A model generated the notes under the pieces. The model saw only the letters and a program-made list of their open reading frames with translations. It was not told the DNA's origin and searched no databases. Positions 1 through 5,870 of a stretch of 5,870 nt of DNA are shown here, one piece after another. The stretch spans positions 1 to 5,870 of the forward strand of contig JAMDDL010000036.1 of the NCBI GenBank assembly GCA_023488645.1, given 5' to 3'. Both the position numbers and the translations under genes were made by a program. This stretch comes from Actinomycetota bacterium. Lineage in GTDB: Bacteria > Actinomycetota > Humimicrobiia > Humimicrobiales > Humimicrobiaceae. Numbering within the stretch: the stretch's first letter is position 1; every line of letters begins with the position of its first letter.

Positions 1-748
1 CGGTTTTATAAATATATTTATCTTCACTTACTTTAAATTTCATTACGCAGCCTTTACAAACTCCAATACCGCATGCCATTATTTCTTCAAATAAAGCTTT
101 CGCTTTCATATTTTTTAAAGAAAAAATATTTTGCAAAGCTTTATACATATCAACCGGCCCACAGCAATATATATCATAATTTTTAAAATCATCTGCTTTT
201 TCAATTATAAAATCTGTAATCAAGCCTTTTTTCCCATGCATGCCATTTTCAGAATATATTTCATAATTAATTTTTAATAACTGAAGCATTTTTTCAAAAA
301 GCATGAAATTACCATCTTTAAAACCTGCAGCAAAAAAAACATTTTTACCTTCAATTGACAAAGTTTTTGCTAAGAAATACAAAGGTGCAATGCCAATCCC
401 TCCAGCAATTAATAAAAAATTATTATTTTCACATTCCTGTATTTTAATTCCGTTACCAAGTGGACCAATAAAATCAATAGTATCTCCAGCATTTTGCCTG
501 GATAAAAATTCGGTTCCCTTACCTTTTAATGTATATAATATTGAAAAAACTTTAAAATCAGGTTCAATATCATGAATGGAAAAAGGTCTTCGCAGCAAAG
601 GCATCATTAGACCATCACTAACGCATTTTATATTTACAAACTGACCAGGAATAGCATTTTTAGTAATATATGGTGAAAATACAGTCATTTTATAAAGACC
701 TTCACCAATTTTAACATTAGAAATAATTTCACCTTTTAACTGCTTCAT
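1..748 (-). CDS. pyrK: Dihydroorotate dehydrogenase (NAD+) electron-transfer subunit PyrK, 3' end cut by window edge
   Basis: This is the iron-sulfur flavoprotein subunit that, with a class 1B PyrD, passes electrons from dihydroorotate oxidation via FMN, FAD and a 2Fe-2S cluster to NAD+ in the cytoplasm. The frame is open for 249 codons from the ATG at 748 to the left edge. Visible signatures in order are RRPFSI (53-58, FAD-binding barrel), GPLGNG (95-100), AGGIGIAPL (115-123, start of the NAD-binding domain), CCGP (195-198) and the cluster motif MACGIGVCKGC (224-234). Three cluster cysteines are present (C226, C231, C234). The fourth normally lies about 15-17 residues further on and would fall just outside the window, so only some 10-20 residues are probably missing. 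The start overlaps the carB stop by one base and has AGGA six bases upstream, which implies translational coupling. Related flavoprotein reductases share this fold, but the cysteine motif and pyr context favour PyrK strongly. A pyrD gene is expected beyond the left edge. Confidence 0.95.
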   Translation of the reverse strand, partial: MKQLKGEIISNVKIGEGLYKMTVFSPYITKNAIPGQFVNIKCVSDGLMMPLLRRPFSIHDIEPDFKVFSILYTLKGKGTEFLSRQNAGDTIDFIGPLGNGIKIQECENNNFLLIAGGIGIAPLYFLAKTLSIEGKNVFFAAGFKDGNFMLFEKMLQLLKINYEIYSENGMHGKKGLITDFIIEKADDFKNYDIYCCGPVDMYKALQNIFSLKNMKAKALFEEIMACGIGVCKGCVMKFKVSEDKYIYKT

Positions 749-3700
749 TAATAATCCTGTATAGCTTTAACATTAATATTTGAATTTAACTTTAACTCAT
801 AAATACCCTGGATTGCAGCACTTGCACCAGATATTGTTGTAATGCAGGGTACATTTAATAAAGCTGCAGCTGTTCTTAAATAATAACCATCGCTTCTTGC
901 TTCGCTGCCTTCAGGAGTATTTATAATTAAGCTTATTTCACCATTTTTTATCAAATCAAGGACGTTTGGCCTTCCTTCTCTTATTTTAAGAACTTTATCA
1001 CATTTTATTCCAAGATTTTCAAGAAATTCCGCTGTACCTTTTGTTGAGATTATTTTAAATTTCATTTCAGATATTTTCCTTGCAAGATTAGCCATACTAT
1101 TTTTATCTCTATCGTTTACACTTATAAAAACAGTACCAGATGAAGGAAATTTCTGATTTACAGCAAGTTGTGATTTAGCAAAAGCAATTCCAAAATTTTT
1201 ATCTATTCCCATTACTTCTCCAGTTGATTTCATCTCAGGTCCTAAAATTGTATCTGTTCCAGGAAACCTGTTAAATGGAAGAACTGCTTCTTTTATACTA
1301 AAGTATTGTAGATTGTTTGAATCAACTTTTTTAAAATTAATATCCTTTAATTTCTCTCCAGCCATTACTCTTGCGGCAATTTTTGCTAATGGAACCTTTA
1401 TTGATTTACTGACAAATGGCACTGTGCGTGATGCTCGTGGATTTGCTTCAAGAACATATACTTTTGAATTTTTAACAGCATATTGAATATTTACAAGCCC
1501 TATTACTTTAAGCATTTTTGCAATTTTAAAAGTATATTCTTTTATCGTATTAATAATTTCATTGTTTAAAGCAAATGGAGGAATTACACACGCACTATCA
1601 CCTGAGTGTATTCCTGCCTCTTCTATATGTTCCATTATTCCACCAATAAATATATCTTCACCATCAAATATTGCATCAACATCTACTTCTGTTGCTTGCT
1701 CAAGAAATTTATCAATTAAAACAGGAAATCCTGAAGAAACTTTAAATGCATTTTCCACATAATTTACAAGTTTTTCTTCTTCGTACACTATAACCATTGC
1801 TCTACCTCCAAGAACATAAGAAGGTCTTACAAGCAAAGGATATCCAATTCTTTTCGCTATTTCTCTGGCTTCTTCAACACTTAAAGCTGTACCATTTTCA
1901 GGTTGTGGTATATTTAAAGAATTTAAAATTGCTCCAAACCTTTTCCTATCTTCAGCAAGATCAATGCTATCAGGAGAAGTACCGAGAATATTTACTCCTG
2001 AATTTTGAAGTCTCATTGCGAGTTTTAAAGGTGTCTGACCACCAAACTGAACTATTACCCCATAAGGATTTTCCACCTCAATTATATTCATAACATCTTC
2101 AAAAGTTAATGGCTCAAAATACAGCCTGTCAGACGTATCATAATCTGTACTAACAGTTTCAGGATTACAATTAACCATTATTGTTTCATAATTTTTTTCA
2201 TGCAAAGCAAATGAAGCATGAACACAGCAATAATCAAACTCAATTCCCTGACCTATTCTGTTCGGTCCACTACCAAGTATTATAATTTTCTTTTTATTTG
2301 ATTTGATGGTTTCATTTGCTGATTCATACGTTGAATAATAATATGGGGTATAAGCTTCAAACTCAGCTGCACAAGTATCCACTGTTTTAAATACGGCATT
2401 TATCCCTAATAATTTTCGCAATTTTCTAATGTCATTTTCAGAGCTTTTACATAAATGTGCAATTTGGGTATCAGAATATCCTAATTTTTTTGCTTCCAGT
2501 AATTTATCATAATCTAAATCATCTATAGTAAAATTTTTAAATTTTTTTTCAAATTCAACAAGATCTTTTATATTATTTAAAAACCATGGATCAATTTTTG
2601 TAAAACTGTAAATTTCATCAACTGTTTTACCTGATTCAAATGCATATTTAATATAAAAAACTCTATCCTGATTTGGAACAGAAAGCATATATTTTAAATT
2701 CTCTTCTTTTAATTTTTCTTTACCATCTGCTCCAAGACCATACCTGTCAATTTCAAGAGAACGAATTGATTTTTGAAGCGCTTCTTTAAATGTCCTGCCT
2801 ATTGCCATTGCTTCACCAACTGATTTCATTCTTGTTGTTAAACTAATATCTGTATCTGGAAATTTTTCAAAAGCCCATCTTGGAAATTTTACAACCACAT
2901 AATCTATAGATGGCTCAAAACATGCTGGTGTTTTTTTCGTAATATCATTTGGTATTTCATCTAATGTATAACCGATAGCTAATTTAGTAGCGATTTTAGC
3001 AATAGGAAATCCTGTTGCTTTTGATGCAAGAGCACTACTTCTTGAAACTCTTGGATTCATTTCAATTACTGCCATTTTGCCGTTTACAGGATTTATAGCA
3101 AATTGTATGTTTGATCCGCCTGTTTCTACACCTATTTCTCTTATTATAGCAAGAGCAGCATTTCTCATTTTCTGATATTCATAATCAGTAAGTGTTTGAG
3201 CTGGGGCAACGGTTATGCTATCACCAGTATGAACTCCCATAGGATCAAAATTCTCAATTGAACAAACAATAACAACATTATCATTTTTATCTCTCATTAC
3301 TTCAAGCTCATATTCCTTCCATCCAGCAACAGATTTTTCAATTAAAACCTGGCTTACAGGAGAAAGGTCAATTCCTCTTGTAACTATATCTGTAAATTCT
3401 TCTTTATTGAATGCAACACCTCCACCGAGCCCCCCCAGTGTAAAACTTGGTCTTACTACTAAAGGATAATTTAATTTTGAAGCAATCTTTAAAGCATCAG
3501 TTAAATTATTTACATATCCGCTTGGAGGTACATATAATCCTATGTTTTTCATGGCTTTCTTAAAAAGTTCTCTATCTTCAGCTTTGTTTATTACTTCTAC
3601 ATTAGCCCCAATAAGCTCAACACCATATTTTTCAAGAACTTTAGAATTAGACAAACTTACTGCTATATTAAGGCCAGTCTGTCCACCAAGAGTAGGCAAT

Positions 3701-3957
3701 ATGGCATCAGGTCTTTCAATTTTAATTATTTTTTCAACAAACTCAGGCATTAAAGGTTCGATATAAGTTTTATCAGCAAATTCCGGGTCTGTCATTATAG
3801 TTGCAGGATTGCTATTAATTAAAACAACTTGATATCCTTCATCTTTTAGTACCTTACATGCTTGTGTTCCTGAATAATCAAATTCACAAGCTTGACCTAT
3901 AATGATGGGTCCTGAACCAATAATTAATATTTTCTTTAAGTCTTTCCTTTTAGGCAT
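748..3957 (-). CDS. carB: Carbamoyl-phosphate synthase large subunit CarB, complete
   Basis: CarB makes carbamoyl phosphate from bicarbonate, two ATP and ammonia tunnelled from CarA. At 1069 residues it matches the E. coli protein (1073). It shows the usual internal duplication: GSGPIIIGQ (14-22) and GSGPNRIGQ (562-570) open two similar ATP-grasp halves. In the first half (carboxyphosphate site) R129, R169, E215, H243, E299 and N301 fall at the E. coli positions. In the second half R711, E757, Q825, E837 and N839 match the carbamate-kinase site. The oligomerisation region lies at about 400-550. The C-terminal allosteric domain keeps the UMP/IMP contacts T972, T975, K991 and N1013. Equivalents of the ornithine-site residues (E779, D787, E890, T1040) are also present. 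The ATG at 3957 gives the typical N-terminus MPKR, but only A and T precede it, so no Shine-Dalgarno sequence exists. The gene lies 49 nt after carA and overlaps pyrK by one base. It is intact and probably shares the operon transcript. Confidence 0.99.
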   Translation of the reverse strand: MPKRKDLKKILIIGSGPIIIGQACEFDYSGTQACKVLKDEGYQVVLINSNPATIMTDPEFADKTYIEPLMPEFVEKIIKIERPDAILPTLGGQTGLNIAVSLSNSKVLEKYGVELIGANVEVINKAEDRELFKKAMKNIGLYVPPSGYVNNLTDALKIASKLNYPLVVRPSFTLGGLGGGVAFNKEEFTDIVTRGIDLSPVSQVLIEKSVAGWKEYELEVMRDKNDNVVIVCSIENFDPMGVHTGDSITVAPAQTLTDYEYQKMRNAALAIIREIGVETGGSNIQFAINPVNGKMAVIEMNPRVSRSSALASKATGFPIAKIATKLAIGYTLDEIPNDITKKTPACFEPSIDYVVVKFPRWAFEKFPDTDISLTTRMKSVGEAMAIGRTFKEALQKSIRSLEIDRYGLGADGKEKLKEENLKYMLSVPNQDRVFYIKYAFESGKTVDEIYSFTKIDPWFLNNIKDLVEFEKKFKNFTIDDLDYDKLLEAKKLGYSDTQIAHLCKSSENDIRKLRKLLGINAVFKTVDTCAAEFEAYTPYYYSTYESANETIKSNKKKIIILGSGPNRIGQGIEFDYCCVHASFALHEKNYETIMVNCNPETVSTDYDTSDRLYFEPLTFEDVMNIIEVENPYGVIVQFGGQTPLKLAMRLQNSGVNILGTSPDSIDLAEDRKRFGAILNSLNIPQPENGTALSVEEAREIAKRIGYPLLVRPSYVLGGRAMVIVYEEEKLVNYVENAFKVSSGFPVLIDKFLEQATEVDVDAIFDGEDIFIGGIMEHIEEAGIHSGDSACVIPPFALNNEIINTIKEYTFKIAKMLKVIGLVNIQYAVKNSKVYVLEANPRASRTVPFVSKSIKVPLAKIAARVMAGEKLKDINFKKVDSNNLQYFSIKEAVLPFNRFPGTDTILGPEMKSTGEVMGIDKNFGIAFAKSQLAVNQKFPSSGTVFISVNDRDKNSMANLARKISEMKFKIISTKGTAEFLENLGIKCDKVLKIREGRPNVLDLIKNGEISLIINTPEGSEARSDGYYLRTAAALLNVPCITTISGASAAIQGIYELKLNSNINVKAIQDY
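755..758 (-). promoter_or_regulatory. Ribosome binding site of pyrK inside the carB 3' end
   Basis: On the minus strand AGGA lies six bases before the ATG at 748, within the last codons of carB. It supports the ATG that overlaps the carB stop as the true pyrK start. The TAATG junction lets ribosomes finishing carB restart on pyrK. Confidence 0.6.
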
Positions 3958-4023
3958 ATATTTAATTTAATTATTATTTAAAAATTTAAATATTTATAAT
4001 TTTTTATTATTTTTTAAAATTTT
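3956..4023. other. 68-nt run of pure A/T covering the carA-carB junction
   Basis: Every base from 3956 to 4023 is A or T. The run covers the last codons of carA, the whole 49-nt intergenic gap and the first two bases of the carB start codon. It holds no Shine-Dalgarno-like sequence for carB on the minus strand and no G+C hairpin that could act as an intrinsic terminator, so read-through from carA to carB is likely. It may act as an unstructured, A/U-rich translation enhancer of the kind bound by ribosomal protein S1, or simply be base-composition drift. Confidence 0.7.
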
Positions 4024-5107
4024 CTATTATATAGCCAAATTTATCGAATATATATCTTGAATCATGTGGACCTGGTCCTGCTTCAGGATGATGCTGAACT
4101 GAAAATGCATTTAAATTTTCGTACTCTATCCCTTCAATGGTACCATCATTTAAATTTAAATGAGTAATTTTATATTTTATATTTTTTAACTTTTTTAAAG
4201 ATTTTATGTCAACATTAAATCCATGATTTTGCGTTGTTATTTCAATTTTGCCTGTCTTGAGGTTTTTAACAGGATGATTCCCACCGTGATGGCCAAATTT
4301 AAGTTTATACGTTTTTGCACCAAGGGCAAGTGCTATCAACTGGTGCCCAAGACAAATACCAAAAACAGGTTTTTTACCAATAATTTCAGAAACAGTTTTA
4401 ATAGCATAATCAATAGCAGCGGGGTCACCTGGACCATTAGATAAAAAAATCCCATCAGGGTTTTCATTTAAAATTTCTTCAGATTTGGTAAAAGCAGGAA
4501 CAACTTTAATTTTAAAACCAGAATCATTTAAACATCTTAGTATATTAAGTTTTATCCCATAATCAATAACAATAATATTATATTTGAAGTTCTTAATTTT
4601 ACTATTGTAACAATATGATTTTTTACAAGTAACATTTTTTACAAGATCTCTTCCAATAAGCCCGGGGTAATTATCAAGTTTCTCTTTTAAATAATTAAAA
4701 TCAAAATTTTCAGTAGATAAAATTCCATTCATTGCACCTTTTACTCTAATATGTCTTGTAAGTTCCCTTGTATCTATATCAGAAATTGCACTAATATTAT
4801 ATTTTTTTAAATAATCATTTAAACTTGTTTTAGCTCTCCAGTTACTGTAATAATCAAGATATTCTTTTACTATTAACCCTGATAATTGAATTTTTTCAGA
4901 TTCAACATCTTTTTCATTTACTCCATAATTTCCTATTTGAGGATAAGTCATTGTTACTATTTGTTCATTATAAGAAGGATCAGTTAAAATTTCCTGATAT
5001 CCTGTCATGGAAGTATTAAAAACTACTTCTCCTGTTATTTCACCTTTACTCCCAAACCCTTTACCTTTAAATATAGTTCCATCTTCAAGCATCAAAATTG
5101 CTTTCAA
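4007..5107 (-). CDS. carA: Carbamoyl-phosphate synthase small (glutaminase) subunit CarA, complete
   Basis: CarA hydrolyses glutamine and feeds ammonia through a tunnel to CarB. The 366 residues form two parts. The N-terminal CPSase small-chain domain (about 1-170) carries NTSMTGYQEILTDPSY (31-46) and the DTREL motif (112-116). The class I glutamine amidotransferase domain (about 177-362) carries SNGPGDP (223-229), the nucleophile elbow GICLGHQ (250-256, C252), TTQNHGF (291-297) and the HPEAGPGPHD stretch (340-349). The triad is C252, H340 and E342, equivalent to C269, H353 and E355 of E. coli. The start is TTG at 5107: it yields the family-typical MKAILxLEDG beginning and has AGAGGG seven bases upstream. 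The next ATG (5092) would remove five conserved residues and sit too far from that site. The gene lies 78 nt after pyrC and 49 nt before carB, so the two synthase subunits are co-transcribed. No truncation or missing key residue is seen. Confidence 0.98.
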   Translation of the reverse strand: MKAILMLEDGTIFKGKGFGSKGEITGEVVFNTSMTGYQEILTDPSYNEQIVTMTYPQIGNYGVNEKDVESEKIQLSGLIVKEYLDYYSNWRAKTSLNDYLKKYNISAISDIDTRELTRHIRVKGAMNGILSTENFDFNYLKEKLDNYPGLIGRDLVKNVTCKKSYCYNSKIKNFKYNIIVIDYGIKLNILRCLNDSGFKIKVVPAFTKSEEILNENPDGIFLSNGPGDPAAIDYAIKTVSEIIGKKPVFGICLGHQLIALALGAKTYKLKFGHHGGNHPVKNLKTGKIEITTQNHGFNVDIKSLKKLKNIKYKITHLNLNDGTIEGIEYENLNAFSVQHHPEAGPGPHDSRYIFDKFGYIIENFKK

Positions 5108-5185
5108 AATTAATCCCTCTTTTGTCCTGTTTACTCTTATGTCTTATTTATTTTTAATAATTTTTAATTTTTATAAATCATTAAA
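5108..5185 (-). other. pyrC-carA intergenic gap, 78 nt
   Basis: This is an A+T-rich spacer between the pyrC stop and the carA start. Only its carA-proximal part has notable G content, which supplies the ribosome site. I see no G+C-rich hairpin followed by a T run, no PyrR-type attenuator stem-loop, and no convincing paired -35/-10 boxes, so it looks like a plain intra-operon spacer. In DNA this A+T rich, a weak internal promoter cannot be excluded by eye. Confidence 0.5.
5115..5120 (-). promoter_or_regulatory. Ribosome binding site of carA (decides the TTG start)
   Basis: On the minus strand AGAGGG stands seven bases before the TTG at 5107 and is the clearest Shine-Dalgarno-like sequence in the window. 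It fixes the carA start at the TTG rather than at the in-frame ATG 15 bases further on. Confidence 0.75.
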
Positions 5186-5870
5186 TCAGTTATTAATAAA
5201 CATTATTTTTCCATTTGCTATAGTATATTTTATTTCACCCTTTAAATTCTGATTTATAAAAGAACTGTTTTTACTTTTAGAAATTATGTCGTTTAATTTA
5301 TAAGTATCTTCACAATTAATATCAACAATTGAAATATTAGCAATTTTTCCAGGTTCTATGCTGGTATTTTCAATATTTAATATATTTGCAGGATTATAAC
5401 TTATTAAAGAAATTATTTTTTCAATGGCAAATTTTTCTTCAAAAAACAACTTTGACAAACTGGCTTTAAATAATGTCTCCATTCCAATTGAACCGAAAGC
5501 AGCTTCTTTAAAACTTACATTTTTTTCATTTAATAAATGTGGTGCATGATCACTTGCAATTACATCTATCACCCCATCACGTAATCCTTTTATTATAGCT
5601 ATTCTGTCAGATTCACTTCTTATTGGAGGTTTTATTTTAAAATTTGTATTATATTCAGTAAGACAACTGTCATTAAAAAATAAATGTTCACATGTTGTAT
5701 CACAAGTAATATTTAATCCATCATTTTTTGCCTTTTCTATCATTTCTACCGATTTAGCACTGCTTACATGTGTTATATGTATTTTTGCACCAGTAATTTT
5801 TGCAAGCATTATATCTCTTGATACTATTAAATCTTCACTTAAACTTGAAATTCCATCAAGTCCCAGCAAT
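5186..5870 (-). CDS. pyrC: Dihydroorotase PyrC (class I), C-terminal half, 5' end beyond window
   Basis: PyrC is a zinc amidohydrolase that reversibly cyclises N-carbamoyl-aspartate to dihydroorotate. Some 227 codons are visible, about half of the usual 420-430, and the frame is open to the right edge with no true start inside the window. Numbering from the first full codon (5869), the visible marks are THVSS (33-37; this His corresponds to a zinc ligand of the family), NFKIKPPIR (76-84, substrate-binding stretch), the DGVIDVIASDHAPH segment (98-111; D107 corresponds to the catalytic aspartate) and the FG-GMET segment (125-132). The C-terminal strand region includes EPGKIANISIVD and the SKSKNSSF loop, then ends in ANGKIMF. 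The N-terminal HxH metal motif, bridging residue and first ring His lie outside. The spot where class I enzymes usually read TPHHL here reads TCEHL (59-63). Allantoinases and hydantoinases share this fold, but the C-terminal motifs and the carA neighbour favour dihydroorotase. The stop is TGA. Confidence 0.95.
   Translation of the reverse strand, partial: LLGLDGISSLSEDLIVSRDIMLAKITGAKIHITHVSSAKSVEMIEKAKNDGLNITCDTTCEHLFFNDSCLTEYNTNFKIKPPIRSESDRIAIIKGLRDGVIDVIASDHAPHLLNEKNVSFKEAAFGSIGMETLFKASLSKLFFEEKFAIEKIISLISYNPANILNIENTSIEPGKIANISIVDINCEDTYKLNDIISKSKNSSFINQNLKGEIKYTIANGKIMFINN

Noticed and set aside
303..575. Plus-strand open frame of 90 codons
   Set aside because: It lies wholly antisense to pyrK, has no ribosome site or family motif, and the minus strand encodes conserved PyrK residues throughout.
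1562..2093. Two plus-strand open frames (1562-1762 and 1797-2093)
   Set aside because: Both are antisense to conserved CarB ATP-grasp coding sequence and have low-complexity, motif-free translations.
3542..3766. Plus-strand open frame of 74 codons
   Set aside because: It is antisense to the conserved N-terminal part of CarB and is best explained as a shadow.
3958..4006. Possible terminator between carA and carB
   Set aside because: Short A/T inverted repeats and T runs exist, but with no G or C there is no stable stem, and CarA and CarB work as a complex that is expected to be co-transcribed.
4223..4444. Plus-strand open frame of 73 codons
   Set aside because: It is antisense to the CarA glutaminase domain, including the catalytic Cys region, with no independent support.
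5108..5185. PyrR-type attenuator or riboswitch upstream of carA
   Set aside because: No conserved PyrR-binding loop, G+C stem or terminator hairpin is visible; any such control would more likely sit at the operon's 5' end, outside the window.
5007..5252. Plus-strand open frame of 81 codons crossing the pyrC-carA gap
   Set aside because: Most of it is antisense to carA and pyrC. The hydrophobic C-terminal part comes from A+T-rich spacer sequence and does not resemble a known small protein.
5867..5869. TTG at the right edge as the start of pyrC
   Set aside because: The frame continues to the window edge and the visible part aligns with the middle of class I dihydroorotases, so the true start is about 200 codons upstream.

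Overview
The window carries a block of four genes for de novo pyrimidine synthesis, all on the minus strand and read from right to left: the C-terminal half of pyrC (dihydroorotase), complete carA (carbamoyl-phosphate synthase small subunit), complete carB (large subunit), and nearly all of pyrK (electron-transfer subunit of a class 1B dihydroorotate dehydrogenase). Both end genes run off the window. No plus-strand gene is credible, and I see no RNA gene, mobile element or CRISPR array.

The DNA is very A+T rich (roughly 30% G+C by eye). Two of the three visible gene starts have Shine-Dalgarno-like sequences, TGA is used as a real stop (end of pyrC), and tryptophan is TGG, so this is a bacterium using the standard code. 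The order pyrC-carA-carB-pyrK is the one known from Bacillus-type pyr operons, where pyrD, pyrF and pyrE usually follow. This suggests a low-G+C Bacillota-like organism, but gene order alone does not fix the phylum and I do not name one.

Layout from 5' to 3' of the likely transcript: pyrC ends at 5186; a 78-nt A+T-rich gap follows; carA (5107 to 4007) starts with TTG behind a clear ribosome site; a 49-nt gap made only of A and T follows, with no possible Shine-Dalgarno sequence; carB runs from 3957 to 748; pyrK starts at 748 and overlaps the carB stop by one base (TAATG). No terminator or internal promoter is recognisable between the genes, so one polycistronic mRNA is the simplest reading.

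Together CarA releases ammonia from glutamine and CarB makes carbamoyl phosphate. After aspartate transcarbamoylase (not in the window), PyrC closes the ring to dihydroorotate. PyrK passes electrons from dihydroorotate oxidation, through FAD and a 2Fe-2S cluster, to NAD+. Catalytic and allosteric residues are conserved in all visible parts. I found no previously undescribed system here. The points worth a second look are small: the A/T-only carB leader, the TTG start of carA, the coupled carB/pyrK junction, a variant motif in PyrC, and a C7/G7 run in carB.
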